Shown here: piece by piece, positions 42,688 to 51,459 of the stretch | Layout: every line of letters begins with the position of its first letter | Numbering within the stretch: the stretch's first letter is position 1 | Source of the DNA: JAVBQO01 sp031548885 | GTDB taxonomy: Bacteria; Patescibacteriota; Saccharimonadia; Saccharimonadales; Saccharimonadaceae | Reading direction: 5' to 3' | DNA length: 64,000 nucleotides | Assembly: GCA_031548885.1 (NCBI GenBank) | Contig: JAVBQO010000003.1 | Location: forward strand, 1-64,000 | Notes under the pieces: generated by a model | Told to the model about the DNA's origin: nothing | Database searches by the model: none | Seen by the model: only the letters and a program-made list of their open reading frames with translations | Program-made: the position numbers and the translations under genes

Positions 42688-42887
42688 TCAACGTCAAATT
42701 TTTGCTTGACGATTTCGATTTTGTTTCTGGCGGTTTCCAGTTGTTTTTTGATTTGTTCGGCCAGTTCCGAGCCTTTTTCAAACTGTTTTGTGGCTTTTTC
42801 GACATCCAAATCGTCGTCGTCGAACCACGCCACGACCGATTCAAATTCGGCCATTAGTTCTTTTAGTGATTTATTTTTTTCTGGCAT
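42684..42887 (-). CDS. xseB: Exodeoxyribonuclease VII small subunit
   Basis: A 67-residue helical subunit that binds XseA and allows degradation of single-stranded DNA. It shows the family pattern LKELMAEFESVVAWFDDDDLDVEKATKQFEKG. It overlaps the end of xseA by 17 bases and the start of the methyltransferase gene by three. Confidence 0.92.
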   Translation of the reverse strand: MPEKNKSLKELMAEFESVVAWFDDDDLDVEKATKQFEKGSELAEQIKKQLETARNKIEIVKQKFDVE

Positions 42888-44010
42888 TTTTTACCTCCGC
42901 ATCAATTATATAATTACGATTCTCAATCTGTAAAAGTTCGCCCAACTTTGCTGAGCCACGCAAAATTTCGCCATTTTTTCGCACCAACGAATAGCCGCGA
43001 TTCAGCACCGTTCGCGGGTTCATTTGCTTCAACGTCGAAGTCAGGTGGCGCAGCTGCGTTTCATAGTTCACCATCATCTGCGAAAGTTGCCGCGACATTT
43101 TCGCCTGATTATCGATCACTTTTCGCAAAGCCTCGTCAACATTTCGCTCGCTGTGCAAAATCAAATGCCGCAACCGCGCGTCAATATCCGCCACAATTTC
43201 GCGGCGATCCGGCACCAAAATCTGCGCCGCGTTGCTCGGTGTAGCAGCACGCATATCGGCCGCCAAATCCGCCAGCGTCACGTCAATTTCATGGCCAACG
43301 CCAACGATCGTCGGCACGCGCGAACCAGCGACGGCTCGCACCAACATCTCGTCGTTGAACGTCGCCAAATCGTCGGCCGAACCGCCGCCGCGGACAATGG
43401 CGATGACGTCCGGCTGCGAAACTTCGTTGAAATAATTCAGTGCACGGATAATCTGTTCTGGCGCACCGGAACCTTGGACTTGGACATTGGCGATATCAAT
43501 TTGCAAACCGCCAAATCGTTGATCCAAAATTTTGATAAAGTCCGCATAACCAGCCGCCGCGACCGACGAAATCACGCCGATTCGCGTCGGAATTTCCGGC
43601 AGAATACGTTTTCGATCCTCTGCGAAAAGCCCTTCCGCGTCCAGTTTCGCACGCAACAATTCGAACGCACGCTTCAAACTACCCTCGCCGACCGGCCGAA
43701 TCGATTGCACCGTCAGGCTGAATTTGCCCCATTTCGTCAAGCCCGGCCGCGCCACCACAGCGACTTTCATGCCGTCGTCGATTGCCACGCGCAGATTGAA
43801 CACGCTCATGAAACAGCCCAGCGACGATTCGTCGTCTTTTAGGTCAAAAAATACCCATTTGCCTTGATTGACTTTGAACGATGAAACCTCGCCGACGACC
43901 GTCATCGTTGGCAACGCGAATTCCAGCGTCTGATTGATCACTGCCAGCGCATCAGAAACCGAAAAAGTCGGCGCAGCGCCTGGCGCGTCCAGTAACGACG
44001 TTTGATTCAC
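42871..44010 (-). CDS. xseA: Exodeoxyribonuclease VII large subunit
   Basis: The catalytic subunit of exonuclease VII, acting on single-stranded DNA from both ends. The 379 residues have an N-terminal OB domain (about 12-105, TVVGEVSSFKVNQGKWVFFDLKD) and the catalytic core with VRGGGSADDL and GVGHEIDVTLADLAADMRAATPSNAAQ. It is shorter than the E. coli enzyme, with a trimmed C-terminal coiled coil. It starts with GTG inside the stop of the flippase-like gene. Confidence 0.95.
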   Translation of the reverse strand: MNQTSLLDAPGAAPTFSVSDALAVINQTLEFALPTMTVVGEVSSFKVNQGKWVFFDLKDDESSLGCFMSVFNLRVAIDDGMKVAVVARPGLTKWGKFSLTVQSIRPVGEGSLKRAFELLRAKLDAEGLFAEDRKRILPEIPTRIGVISSVAAAGYADFIKILDQRFGGLQIDIANVQVQGSGAPEQIIRALNYFNEVSQPDVIAIVRGGGSADDLATFNDEMLVRAVAGSRVPTIVGVGHEIDVTLADLAADMRAATPSNAAQILVPDRREIVADIDARLRHLILHSERNVDEALRKVIDNQAKMSRQLSQMMVNYETQLRHLTSTLKQMNPRTVLNRGYSLVRKNGEILRGSAKLGELLQIENRNYIIDAEVKNARKK

Positions 44011-45170
44011 TTTCGCGCGGCCTTCGCATTTTTCGCCGAAGATTCGCGCGATCGCTCGACGTTCTCTTCTTCGGTTTCTTCGACCAAAATCTCGGTTGCT
44101 TTGTCAAAAACATGTTCGGGTTTGGCCGTTTTGCGATCAATCGGCGGTTTGCCGTATTTCGCCAACGCCCGCTGATAAAACACAAATCCGGTACAAATCG
44201 TGCCGAGCAGCAAAATTGTTCGCGTCAAAATCACGCCCGCAAAAGCCGTGCTAGCCGCCACGCCACCAGCCGTCAAAATCCCAATCATGATCGCCTCATA
44301 CGCGCCCGCGCCGCCCGGCGTCAGTACAAACAATCCAGCCATCGACGCAGCGCCGTACGCAATCAACACAATAGCTGGATTGACCGGCGTTCCCAACGCC
44401 CAAAACGTCACCAAAAACAGCGACAAATCGACGATGTTGAATATGAACGACCACATGATTGGCTTGATCAATAGTTTTTTCTGACTTTTCAGCGCGATGA
44501 AATCCTCGTGCAAGTCCCGGAAAAATTTTACCGCACGCGCGGCTGGGATCACGTCACGTGCCACACGGCCGAACGTGATTTTTCGCACCAAAATATTGAT
44601 AGATTTGGACAACCACTGCGCGAAACTTTTCATGCGATGCTCGCTGCCGACCAGATAGCTAGCGAAAATTACCAAAAACACAATTCCCGTCACCACAATC
44701 GACGCAATCATGACGATCCAACTGCTCGTTTTGCTATCCACCGTCACAAAAATCAACGACAACGCCAGCAAGCAAATAAACGTACCTAGCGTCACCACAT
44801 AGCGCATAATCTGCGCCATCGTCGCCTGGCCGGCTGGCACGCCTTGTTTGCCCAGCCGCCACACCATATATGACATGCCAGCGATGCCACCGCTGGGAAA
44901 AACGTGATTGACAAAGTTCAGCTCCAGCGACATCGCCGTCACATCCAAACGCGATGTTTTTTGCAATCGCCCGCGCCCGCGCAAATACGTGAAAAATATT
45001 TCGCTACCCGCAAAATACGAGAAAAACTGCACCGGAATCAACAGCGCCAAAATCCACCAATTCGCCTGCCACAACAAATTCCACGCTTGCACCAAATCAT
45101 CACGCGCAAAAAACAACACAGCCGCGATCAACACAAACGTAACAATACTCAGCCAAGATCTGAATGACAT
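44007..45170 (-). CDS. LPG-synthase-type flippase-like membrane protein
   Basis: A 387-residue integral membrane protein with about eight helices, resembling the UPF0104/AglD family and the flippase half of MprF (NFVNHVFPSGGIAGMSYMVWRLG; FVLTPGGAGAYEAIMIGIL). It lacks the aminoacyl-transferase half of MprF. The C-terminal 60 residues are charged and cytoplasmic. Such proteins are thought to move lipids or lipid-linked sugars across the membrane. The start ATG at 45168-45170 is preceded by TATAAT six bases upstream; the longer open frame would run through that promoter. Confidence 0.85.
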   Translation of the reverse strand: MSFRSWLSIVTFVLIAAVLFFARDDLVQAWNLLWQANWWILALLIPVQFFSYFAGSEIFFTYLRGRGRLQKTSRLDVTAMSLELNFVNHVFPSGGIAGMSYMVWRLGKQGVPAGQATMAQIMRYVVTLGTFICLLALSLIFVTVDSKTSSWIVMIASIVVTGIVFLVIFASYLVGSEHRMKSFAQWLSKSINILVRKITFGRVARDVIPAARAVKFFRDLHEDFIALKSQKKLLIKPIMWSFIFNIVDLSLFLVTFWALGTPVNPAIVLIAYGAASMAGLFVLTPGGAGAYEAIMIGILTAGGVAASTAFAGVILTRTILLLGTICTGFVFYQRALAKYGKPPIDRKTAKPEHVFDKATEILVEETEEENVERSRESSAKNAKAARK

Positions 45171-45215
45171 TCTACTATTATACGCGATTTCGCGGTTTCG
45201 TGCGATAATGTGTTC
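45171..45215. promoter_or_regulatory. Overlapping divergent leaderless promoters
   Basis: Only 45 bases separate two divergent start codons. The minus-strand TATAAT is 45177-45182 and the plus-strand GATAAT is 45204-45209; each lies six bases from its ATG. The two -35 regions must overlap the opposite -10 region, so the promoters probably compete. Confidence 0.6.
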
Positions 45216-46574
45216 ATGGATATTTTTGTACTCGGTCGCCAACCCGAAATCGGTTTCGCGGAATTGTCGGCGGTTTTTCGCCGCGACCATGTTTCGATGT
45301 TCGGTCGCGAAATCGCCGCCGTCGATAATGATTTTCCGCCGGGATTTCGACCAGAGTTTTTGGGAAGTTCGATCAAAGCAGCGCGGATTGTAAGCGAAAT
45401 TCCGTCGGCCGATTTTCGCGCCGTCTCGCAGGGCCTGGTCAAGTTTTTCGCCGCAAATTTGCCGCGATCCGGAAAATTGACGATTGGAATTTCGGCCTAT
45501 GGTTTTCGCAACGTTTCGCCACGTGACGTCGGCAAAGTTGGCCTGATTTTGAAATCAAAACTGCGCGGCCGCGACGGTTCGGTGCGCTTGATTCCAAACG
45601 AAACGGCCGCATTGTCCAGCGCCGTCGTTTTGCACAATTCCCTTGCGAAAAACAATCCGAACAAACGCGAAATTATCATCGCGACCGATGGCGCGAAAAC
45701 ATTTATCGCCGAAACATTTTACGTCCAAGACATCGACGCCTACACATTTCGCGATCGCTCGCGGCCGAAGCGCGACGCGTTTGTCGGCATGTTGCCGCCG
45801 AAATTGGCGCAGACGATTGTGAATTTGGCCGCAACTTCGCGCGACCCGCTTTCGGCAAGACTCTTTTCGACAGGAAAAGCGTCAGCGAGCGAGCTCCGTG
45901 ACGACGGACACGAGCGAGCGTTTGCCAAAAGTGCGGTCAGCGAAGTTGCGACAAAACCGACGAAAGACGGATCGCATGGATCCCGGATAGGAGAGCTACG
46001 CCAGCCTGATACAAGTGTCGCCAAGTCCGGGATGACGCATGGTAGAGTTTTACTCGATCCGTTCTGCGGCACCGGCGTCATTTTGCAAGAAGCCGCGCTG
46101 ATGGGTTTCGACGTTTTCGGCACCGATTTGAACCCGAAAATGATCGACTACACCCGCGAAAATTTGGATTGGCTGCGAAAAACCCACCGCATCGACTTTT
46201 CGCAAAAAATCGAAATTGGCGACGCCACCAATCACGCCTGGAACCCAAAACCTGATTTCGTGGCCTGCGAAACGTATTTGGGCCAGCCGTTTTCGCATCA
46301 GCCGAGTACCGATAAATTGCGCGAAAACATCGGTAATTGCAACGTGATTGTCACAAAATTTTTGCGAAATCTGGCGGGGCAAATCACGCCCGAAACCGGA
46401 ATCTGCATCGCCGTCCCAGCGTGGTTTGTCGGCGGAAAACCGCATTCGCTTCCCTGTTTGCAGGAACTTTCGCAGATTGGTTTTGATGAGATTCATTTTT
46501 CGCAAACACCGCTGATTTATCATCGCCCAGAACAAATTGTCGGGCGACAAATTTTGGTCTTGCGAAAAATCTAA
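45216..46574 (+). CDS. Trm11/UPF0020-like RNA methylase with in-frame repeat insertion
   Basis: A 452-residue methyltransferase-like protein. The N-terminal 200 residues form a THUMP-like region, and the catalytic domain has motif I LLDPFCGTGVILQEAALMG near residue 280 and motif IV as VACETYLGQPF. The family normally methylates guanosine in tRNA. Residues about 208-276, between LAA and GRVLLDPFCGTG, are an in-frame insertion of low-complexity character. It is coded by DNA that includes a palindromic repeat (45975-46042). I start at ATG 45216, six bases after a GATAAT box. Confidence 0.82.
   Translation: MDIFVLGRQPEIGFAELSAVFRRDHVSMFGREIAAVDNDFPPGFRPEFLGSSIKAARIVSEIPSADFRAVSQGLVKFFAANLPRSGKLTIGISAYGFRNVSPRDVGKVGLILKSKLRGRDGSVRLIPNETAALSSAVVLHNSLAKNNPNKREIIIATDGAKTFIAETFYVQDIDAYTFRDRSRPKRDAFVGMLPPKLAQTIVNLAATSRDPLSARLFSTGKASASELRDDGHERAFAKSAVSEVATKPTKDGSHGSRIGELRQPDTSVAKSGMTHGRVLLDPFCGTGVILQEAALMGFDVFGTDLNPKMIDYTRENLDWLRKTHRIDFSQKIEIGDATNHAWNPKPDFVACETYLGQPFSHQPSTDKLRENIGNCNVIVTKFLRNLAGQITPETGICIAVPAWFVGGKPHSLPCLQELSQIGFDEIHFSQTPLIYHRPEQIVGRQILVLRKI
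45975..46042. repeat. Palindromic repeat inserted in the methylase gene
   Basis: The ends CATGGATCCCGG and CCGGGATGACGCATGG are inverted relative to each other and match the ends of the intergenic copy at 6969-7000. The repeat keeps the reading frame open and codes for part of the insertion at residues 208-276. Confidence 0.65.
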
Positions 46575-46625
46575 AAATTCGATAGAATAGAACAGATTGG
46601 TTTAGAAACTATTTAGGAGTGAAAA

Positions 46626-46898
46626 ATGTCAAAAGTTAAGGCAGGTGGTTCAAGTAAAAACAACCGCAACAACGCCGGGCAACGCTTGGGCGTCAAACGC
46701 TTTGGTGGCCAATCGGTCAACAACGGCGAAGTTTTGGTGCGACAAACCGGCGCTACGAAAATCGCCGGCCCCGGCACTTACATGAGTCGCAATTTTACGA
46801 TTCACGCCGACCGCGACGGTGTCGTTGAATTCACCAAGAAAAAAGTCCGCAAATTTACCGGCAAAACCGAACTACGCACAATCGTTTGCGTGAAATAA
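46626..46898 (+). CDS. rpmA: Ribosomal protein bL27
   Basis: A 90-residue large-subunit protein near the peptidyl-transferase centre. It has the family core KAGGSSKNNRNNAGQRLGVKRFGGQ. The N-terminal tail starts MSKVKAGG, without a cleavable extension of the Staphylococcus type. The usual partner rplU (bL21) is not upstream. GGAG precedes the ATG and a terminator follows. Confidence 0.96.
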   Translation: MSKVKAGGSSKNNRNNAGQRLGVKRFGGQSVNNGEVLVRQTGATKIAGPGTYMSRNFTIHADRDGVVEFTKKKVRKFTGKTELRTIVCVK

Positions 46899-46914
46899 GT
46901 TTTCGCACATTTCA

Positions 46915-46942
46915 AAAATCGCTCACGTCAATGAGCGATTTT
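46915..46942. terminator. Terminator between rpmA and the convergent regulator gene
   Basis: An 11-bp stem AAAATCGCTCA/TGAGCGATTTT. A- and T-runs on either side allow termination from both directions. Confidence 0.8.
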
Positions 46943-46958
46943 GCTTTCGCAGCCAAAA

Positions 46959-47342
46959 CTATTCCATTCCCAAATGATGTTTGATTCGGTCGACCACGTC
47001 GCCGATCACAACCTGCGATTTGACCAAGTAGTCGTCGGCACCCATTTCTTTGGCACGCTCTTGGTCTTTGGCCTGCGACAGCGCGGTCAACATGATAATG
47101 CGAATATTGGTCGTTTGTGGCGTATTTCGCAAAATATCCAGCACGTCAAAACCGTTAATTTTTGGCATCATGACATCCAAAACAATCAAATCTGGCGCGA
47201 ATTCCACCGCTGTTGTCAGCGCATCTTCGCCGTTCGCGACGTGACGGACTTCGAATCCTTCCATTTCCAAACGCGATTTGTACACTTGCGCCAGCGTCAA
47301 ATCGTCCTCAACCAGTAAAATCTTTTTCTTTGCAGTTTCCAT
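46959..47342 (-). CDS. Single-domain response regulator (CheY-like)
   Basis: A 127-residue receiver domain with the acidic pair in ILLVEDDL, phospho-acceptor Asp in LIVLDVMMP, Thr in MLTALS and Lys in YLVKS. It has no output domain. I start at METAKKK, seven bases after a TATGCT box. No kinase is adjacent. The response regulator at 40273-40668 is a separate, more divergent protein. Confidence 0.9.
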   Translation of the reverse strand: METAKKKILLVEDDLTLAQVYKSRLEMEGFEVRHVANGEDALTTAVEFAPDLIVLDVMMPKINGFDVLDILRNTPQTTNIRIIMLTALSQAKDQERAKEMGADDYLVKSQVVIGDVVDRIKHHLGME

Positions 47343-47381
47343 TGCTTTTAGCATAACGCTTTTGGACGTTTTTCGCAAGCG

Positions 47382-47795
47382 CTACACTCTCCCGTTTGTT
47401 TGTACGCCTTCACTTTCAAAACTGGCGTAGTGCGGTTTGAATCGCAGCAAAACATAGTCCGGATCACTCGGCCCCAACGGATACATTTCCTGCAAATCAT
47501 CATGCCAATTGACGTGCCGAGCAATAAAATCGTCGCGAATCTCTATGTCGCCAACCAGCGAAACCTGCTGGCCGTCAATCAGAAAATGCACGTTCGATTT
47601 GGGATTTTTGCGAAAACGGTTAACTTTGTCAGCATCTCGGTCTGTCGCAAACCACACTTCGTCCAAGCCCTTTTCGCTGGTAATTTCCATGGTTTTGGTA
47701 ATCGGGTAGCCAAAATCGTCGACCGACGTCAGTTCGGCGGTTTCTGCAACCGTCAGTAGCGCAATTATTTTCTGTCGTGTTATATCGTCAAGCAT
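47382..47795 (-). CDS. Pyridoxamine 5'-phosphate oxidase-like flavoprotein
   Basis: A 137-residue split-barrel protein of the general-stress-protein-26 group, which binds FMN or F420. The pattern VAETAELTSVDDFGYPITKTM then DADKVNRFRKNPKSNVHFLI is typical. The substrate is unknown. The start is the ATG at 47793-47795 with a GGGGGTGG site. It lies 30 bases downstream of ctpA on the same strand. Confidence 0.82.
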   Translation of the reverse strand: MLDDITRQKIIALLTVAETAELTSVDDFGYPITKTMEITSEKGLDEVWFATDRDADKVNRFRKNPKSNVHFLIDGQQVSLVGDIEIRDDFIARHVNWHDDLQEMYPLGPSDPDYVLLRFKPHYASFESEGVQTNGRV

Positions 47796-47825
47796 TCCCA
47801 CCCCCGTTGTTACCACAATTATAAC

Positions 47826-49046
47826 TTATTTGTTCAAGATTTCCAACGCCTTCGTTTTTTGCGTGTCGTTGCCAGCGTTGTATTGCTCCGACGTCATTGC
47901 TACGTTTTCGTCCGGTTCGATTCCTTCGTGGTCGATATTTTTGCCGCTAGGCGTGTACCATTTCGCAGCAGTAATTTTCATTTCGTCGCCGTTGGATAGT
48001 TGCTTAATAATCTGCACGACACCTTTGCCGTATGATTTTTCGCCAACCAACGTCGCGGCGTTCGTGTCACGTAACGCACCAGCCAAAATTTCGCTAGCGC
48101 TGGCCGTTCCGTTGTCGATCAAAACTACGGTCGGCACATTTTGCAACGTCGCTGGACCATGCGATTTCACAGTGTCAAGCGTTTTGTCGCCTTTTTTCTC
48201 GACCGCCACTGTTTGGCCCGGCGACATCCAGATTCCGGCCACATCCTGCGCCGCCGTGACGTAGCCGCCGCCGTTGCCGCGCAAATCAACGATGACGCCT
48301 TTGACGTTCGCGTCTTTGAATTCGCGGGCGGCTTTTTTCGACAACGCCGCGGTGTCGGATTCGCCGAATCTGGAAATTCGCATGTAGCCGACGCCGTCGT
48401 TGATTTCCCATTTCACGCTCGGGTCGGTCACTTCGTCGCGTGTGATGGTATAGTCTGTCAAGCTGTTGCTGTCGCCGCGAACAATCGACAATTTAACAGT
48501 TGTGCCTTTTTCGCCACGCACCGATGCGACGGCTTTTTCTGGCGCCCAATCGACCGATTCCTGGTCGTTGATTTTCGCGATGACGTCGCCTGACTCCAGC
48601 CCAGCTTTTCGCGCCGGCGAATTATCTATCGTGCTGACCACGATCAGCTTGCCGTCTTTTTGCCCAAGTTCCGCGCCGATTCCCTGGAAACTGCCCTCCA
48701 AATCGTCCATGAACGATTTCGCTTCGTCGGCCGTGAAATACTGCGTGTATTGGTCGCCAACCGCGTCGGTCATGCCTTTTTTCGCGCCTTCGATCAGTTT
48801 CGCGGTGTCGATTGTGCCGTCGTAGTTGGTCGCCAGTTGCGCGTAAACTTCGTCCAAACTGGAATAATCCAAATCGCCATTGCCCGCCACGAAAAATGGT
48901 AAGCTTTTGTAGCGCGTGCCAACCGCAAACGCCATCAATGCCACCACAATCATCGTGATGACAAACGCCACCGGCGAAATGCCCGTTTTTTTGACCACAG
49001 GCGTTGGCTGCGCACCCGGTCGCATCGGATTCATGTCCACTTTCAT
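47826..49046 (-). CDS. ctpA: Carboxy-terminal processing protease (S41)
   Basis: A 406-residue membrane-anchored serine protease facing the outside. One transmembrane helix (about 24-44) is followed by an N-terminal helical domain, a PDZ domain (about 110-190, GIGAELGQKDGKLIVVSTID) and the catalytic domain with the Ser in DNGTASASEILAGAL and the Lys in EKSYGKGVVQ. CtpA trims secreted proteins and can act on peptidoglycan enzymes. A TAAAAT lies seven bases before the ATG. Confidence 0.95.
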   Translation of the reverse strand: MKVDMNPMRPGAQPTPVVKKTGISPVAFVITMIVVALMAFAVGTRYKSLPFFVAGNGDLDYSSLDEVYAQLATNYDGTIDTAKLIEGAKKGMTDAVGDQYTQYFTADEAKSFMDDLEGSFQGIGAELGQKDGKLIVVSTIDNSPARKAGLESGDVIAKINDQESVDWAPEKAVASVRGEKGTTVKLSIVRGDSNSLTDYTITRDEVTDPSVKWEINDGVGYMRISRFGESDTAALSKKAAREFKDANVKGVIVDLRGNGGGYVTAAQDVAGIWMSPGQTVAVEKKGDKTLDTVKSHGPATLQNVPTVVLIDNGTASASEILAGALRDTNAATLVGEKSYGKGVVQIIKQLSNGDEMKITAAKWYTPSGKNIDHEGIEPDENVAMTSEQYNAGNDTQKTKALEILNK

Positions 49047-49083
49047 TACATTAATTTTAGCATAAGTTCGTCGCGAAAAATGA

Positions 49084-49110
49084 AAATCGCCCGGTTAATT
49101 CGGGCGATTT
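49084..49110 (-). terminator. Terminator of the PcsB-like gene
   Basis: A 10-bp perfect stem AAATCGCCCG/CGGGCGATTT with a seven-base loop, followed on the minus strand by a T-rich stretch. Confidence 0.8.
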
Positions 49111-49117
49111 GGATTCA

Positions 49118-50287
49118 TTATTGAAAGTGCACAAACTTAACGGACGAAGCGGGAATCTCCATCGTGCTGAACTGCTCCGTTCCACCGAAGTTGTACTGAC
49201 TGACGCCAACCCAGCCGTCATCAGTAATATATTCGACGATCATAACGTGGCCAACACTCGACAATTCGTTGATAGGCATAACCGCAGCCGCGCCGACCTC
49301 TGGTGTGTCGTCAGTGCGTGCTGACATCCATTTCGGACCAGAGTTGACCCATTCGTATGCGTTTCCTTCGCCTTGAAAACTCAGAACTTTCTTGCCAAAA
49401 CGATACTTCGCAGCCCATGCAGTGTAGCTGGTACATTGGCCAGCGTACAGAGCAAACTCATCCACGCCACCGCCACACCACGGATAACCGCCGCCACAAC
49501 CCTGTTCGCCAGAATAATTGCGCCACGTAAAGCCCGAAACGCTGCCGCTCGAGTAGTTGCCGCCGCCAGTTGCCGCCGCCCACGCCGCTTTTTGCTGCGC
49601 GTTGAGTTCTACGATCTGCGCACGCGCGTCTTTCATTTTCGCCTGGAAATTGGCCTCTTGACCCTGAGTGTCCGCCAAGAGTTTCGCCTGCTTGGCTCTA
49701 GACGCTTCGAGTTGATTCTTGCGCACCGTCTGGTCAGCAATAATACTCTCGACTTCTTTCTTCTGTTCCTCCAGTTTAGCTTTCAGCTTTTTGATCTGTT
49801 CGGTCGAATATTTCACTTGATCGCGAACAGTGGCGCGTTGCGACTGTCGATCAACATAATCACCGAGCGATTTGCTACCAGCCAAAACTTCAATCGGCGT
49901 CGTTTGACCGTTGAAATAAATATCAACCAGTGTGTCAGAAAGCACCTTCTCTTGATCCGCTAGTTTTTGCTCATTCGTTTTGATCTGTTCTGCGAGATCT
50001 TTTGCTTTCAACGTATTCAGTGTGATAGCGGCCTGCGCGGTGGCCTGCTCATTCTGCAACCGAGCGATCTCTGATGACAACGATGCAGCCTGTTTGGATA
50101 ATTTCTGAGCCTGGGCATCGTAGCCGCTGATTTCTTGCTGCAATGCCTGAATCTGATCGTCCCACTGATCCGCACTCGCCATCGGCGCAAACAGCTGCAT
50201 TGGCCCCGAAACAACCATGAAAACCGCCGCTGCAACGAGCGTTGATTTTGTGACGAGTTTTCGCGGCGTGGTGGACCGTAGTTTCAT
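49118..50287 (-). CDS. PcsB-like CHAP-domain peptidoglycan hydrolase
   Basis: A 389-residue secreted hydrolase. A signal peptide (about 1-38) leads into a long coiled coil (about 40-250) of the PcsB/EnvC type and a C-terminal CHAP amidase/endopeptidase domain, with the catalytic Cys in GQCTSYTAWAAKYRFG and the His in VGHVMIVEYI. It lies just downstream of ftsX and ftsE. In streptococci and mycobacteria FtsEX activates such a coiled-coil hydrolase across the membrane, so the same pairing is inferred here. The start has AAGGAG and the promoter is at 50342-50370. Confidence 0.9.
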   Translation of the reverse strand: MKLRSTTPRKLVTKSTLVAAAVFMVVSGPMQLFAPMASADQWDDQIQALQQEISGYDAQAQKLSKQAASLSSEIARLQNEQATAQAAITLNTLKAKDLAEQIKTNEQKLADQEKVLSDTLVDIYFNGQTTPIEVLAGSKSLGDYVDRQSQRATVRDQVKYSTEQIKKLKAKLEEQKKEVESIIADQTVRKNQLEASRAKQAKLLADTQGQEANFQAKMKDARAQIVELNAQQKAAWAAATGGGNYSSGSVSGFTWRNYSGEQGCGGGYPWCGGGVDEFALYAGQCTSYTAWAAKYRFGKKVLSFQGEGNAYEWVNSGPKWMSARTDDTPEVGAAAVMPINELSSVGHVMIVEYITDDGWVGVSQYNFGGTEQFSTMEIPASSVKFVHFQ

Positions 50288-50341
50288 AGTTTTCTCCTTG
50301 GTGGTGATTAGAGATTTCGAGTTGTTAAAACATTTACCTAG

Positions 50342-50370
50342 ATTGTAGCGCAAAACGGTTACGCTTGCAA
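50342..50370 (-). promoter_or_regulatory. Promoter of the PcsB-like gene
   Basis: Minus strand: TTGCAA (50365-50370), 17 bases, TACAAT (50342-50347). The leader is about 48 bases and holds a normal ribosome-binding site. Confidence 0.7.
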
Positions 50371-50472
50371 CGTTTTTTCGCGCGATTTTTCGTAAGTTTT
50401 CCACACATTGTCGCCTGCGAAAAACCCCTTTGGTGGACTGCTTCACTCGCCCTCCTTCGTTAAATCTAGAAA

Positions 50473-51459
50473 CTACGGCTGCAAATAACGTCGCACCGCC
50501 AACCGCGCCGAAACATAGCCGATCAACATTCCCAGCAAAACCATCGCAATCACAATCAACGGCGAAAACGCAATCAACTGGTCATGCACCGGCCCAGTCA
50601 CGACACCGTAGTCCGCCAGTTTCGGCGCCAACGTCATAAACCCGACATAGCCGAGTCCCGTCGCAATCAACGCCGCGAAAAATCCGTACATTTCGGCCTC
50701 GATCAGGAAAGGCCCGCGAATGAAGTTGCGGTCAGCGCCGATAGCCTTCATCATATCGATTTCCTCGCGACGGCTGAAAATCGCCATCCGAATCGTGTTG
50801 AAAATAACCAAAACCGAAATTACCATGAATATCACGCCGGCGATCAAACCGCCTTTTTGAGCAAAGTTCGCCCAGCTCGAAATCTTGTCAATCGTCTCCT
50901 GTTGCGAACCATCATAGGTCGGCGCATGCCGTGTATCAATCCATTCTTGGAACAATTCGTCGTTTTCCACCGCGCTTTTCACGCCGTCCAAGTTTTCCAG
51001 ATCTTTGACCTGAATGCGCATCGTGGCCGGAAACGTCACATTGACTTCGGAAATCGTCTGCAGCAGTTCTGTGTCGCCCTTGCTGGCATTGACAAATTCG
51101 GCGTAACTTTGCTCGCTATTGATCGTCGAAACGCTTTTGACATTGTCCACCGTCGTCATTTTCTGCGAAAGTTCGTCAAGCGTTTTGTCACTGGTTTCAG
51201 CTTTGAAATAAACCGAGATGTCGACTTTGTCTTTCAATTCCTGCACAGTCTGCGTCAACATCGAACTGGTCACCGCCGTCACAAAAACGATCAATAATGT
51301 GATAGTCATCACCGCCGTTGCCGCAACCGTCAACCACGCGTTGCGTGTCAAATTACTCAAACCATATTTGATAATTCGCATCCGCGTCGTCCAACGTCGC
51401 CGCGCCCGTTTGCTCTGACGCAATTGTTGCGAAGTTTGTTTCTTGTCTTTGCGTGCCAT
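50473..51459 (-). CDS. ftsX: Cell division protein FtsX
   Basis: A 328-residue permease-like partner of FtsE, with four transmembrane helices (one near residue 45, three after residue 205) and a large extracytoplasmic loop between the first two that should contact the hydrolase. The N terminus is strongly basic. The sequence IFSRREEIDMMKAIGADRNFIRGPFLIEA is typical of FtsX. Its ATG overlaps the ftsE stop by one base. Confidence 0.93.
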   Translation of the reverse strand: MARKDKKQTSQQLRQSKRARRRWTTRMRIIKYGLSNLTRNAWLTVAATAVMTITLLIVFVTAVTSSMLTQTVQELKDKVDISVYFKAETSDKTLDELSQKMTTVDNVKSVSTINSEQSYAEFVNASKGDTELLQTISEVNVTFPATMRIQVKDLENLDGVKSAVENDELFQEWIDTRHAPTYDGSQQETIDKISSWANFAQKGGLIAGVIFMVISVLVIFNTIRMAIFSRREEIDMMKAIGADRNFIRGPFLIEAEMYGFFAALIATGLGYVGFMTLAPKLADYGVVTGPVHDQLIAFSPLIVIAMVLLGMLIGYVSARLAVRRYLQP

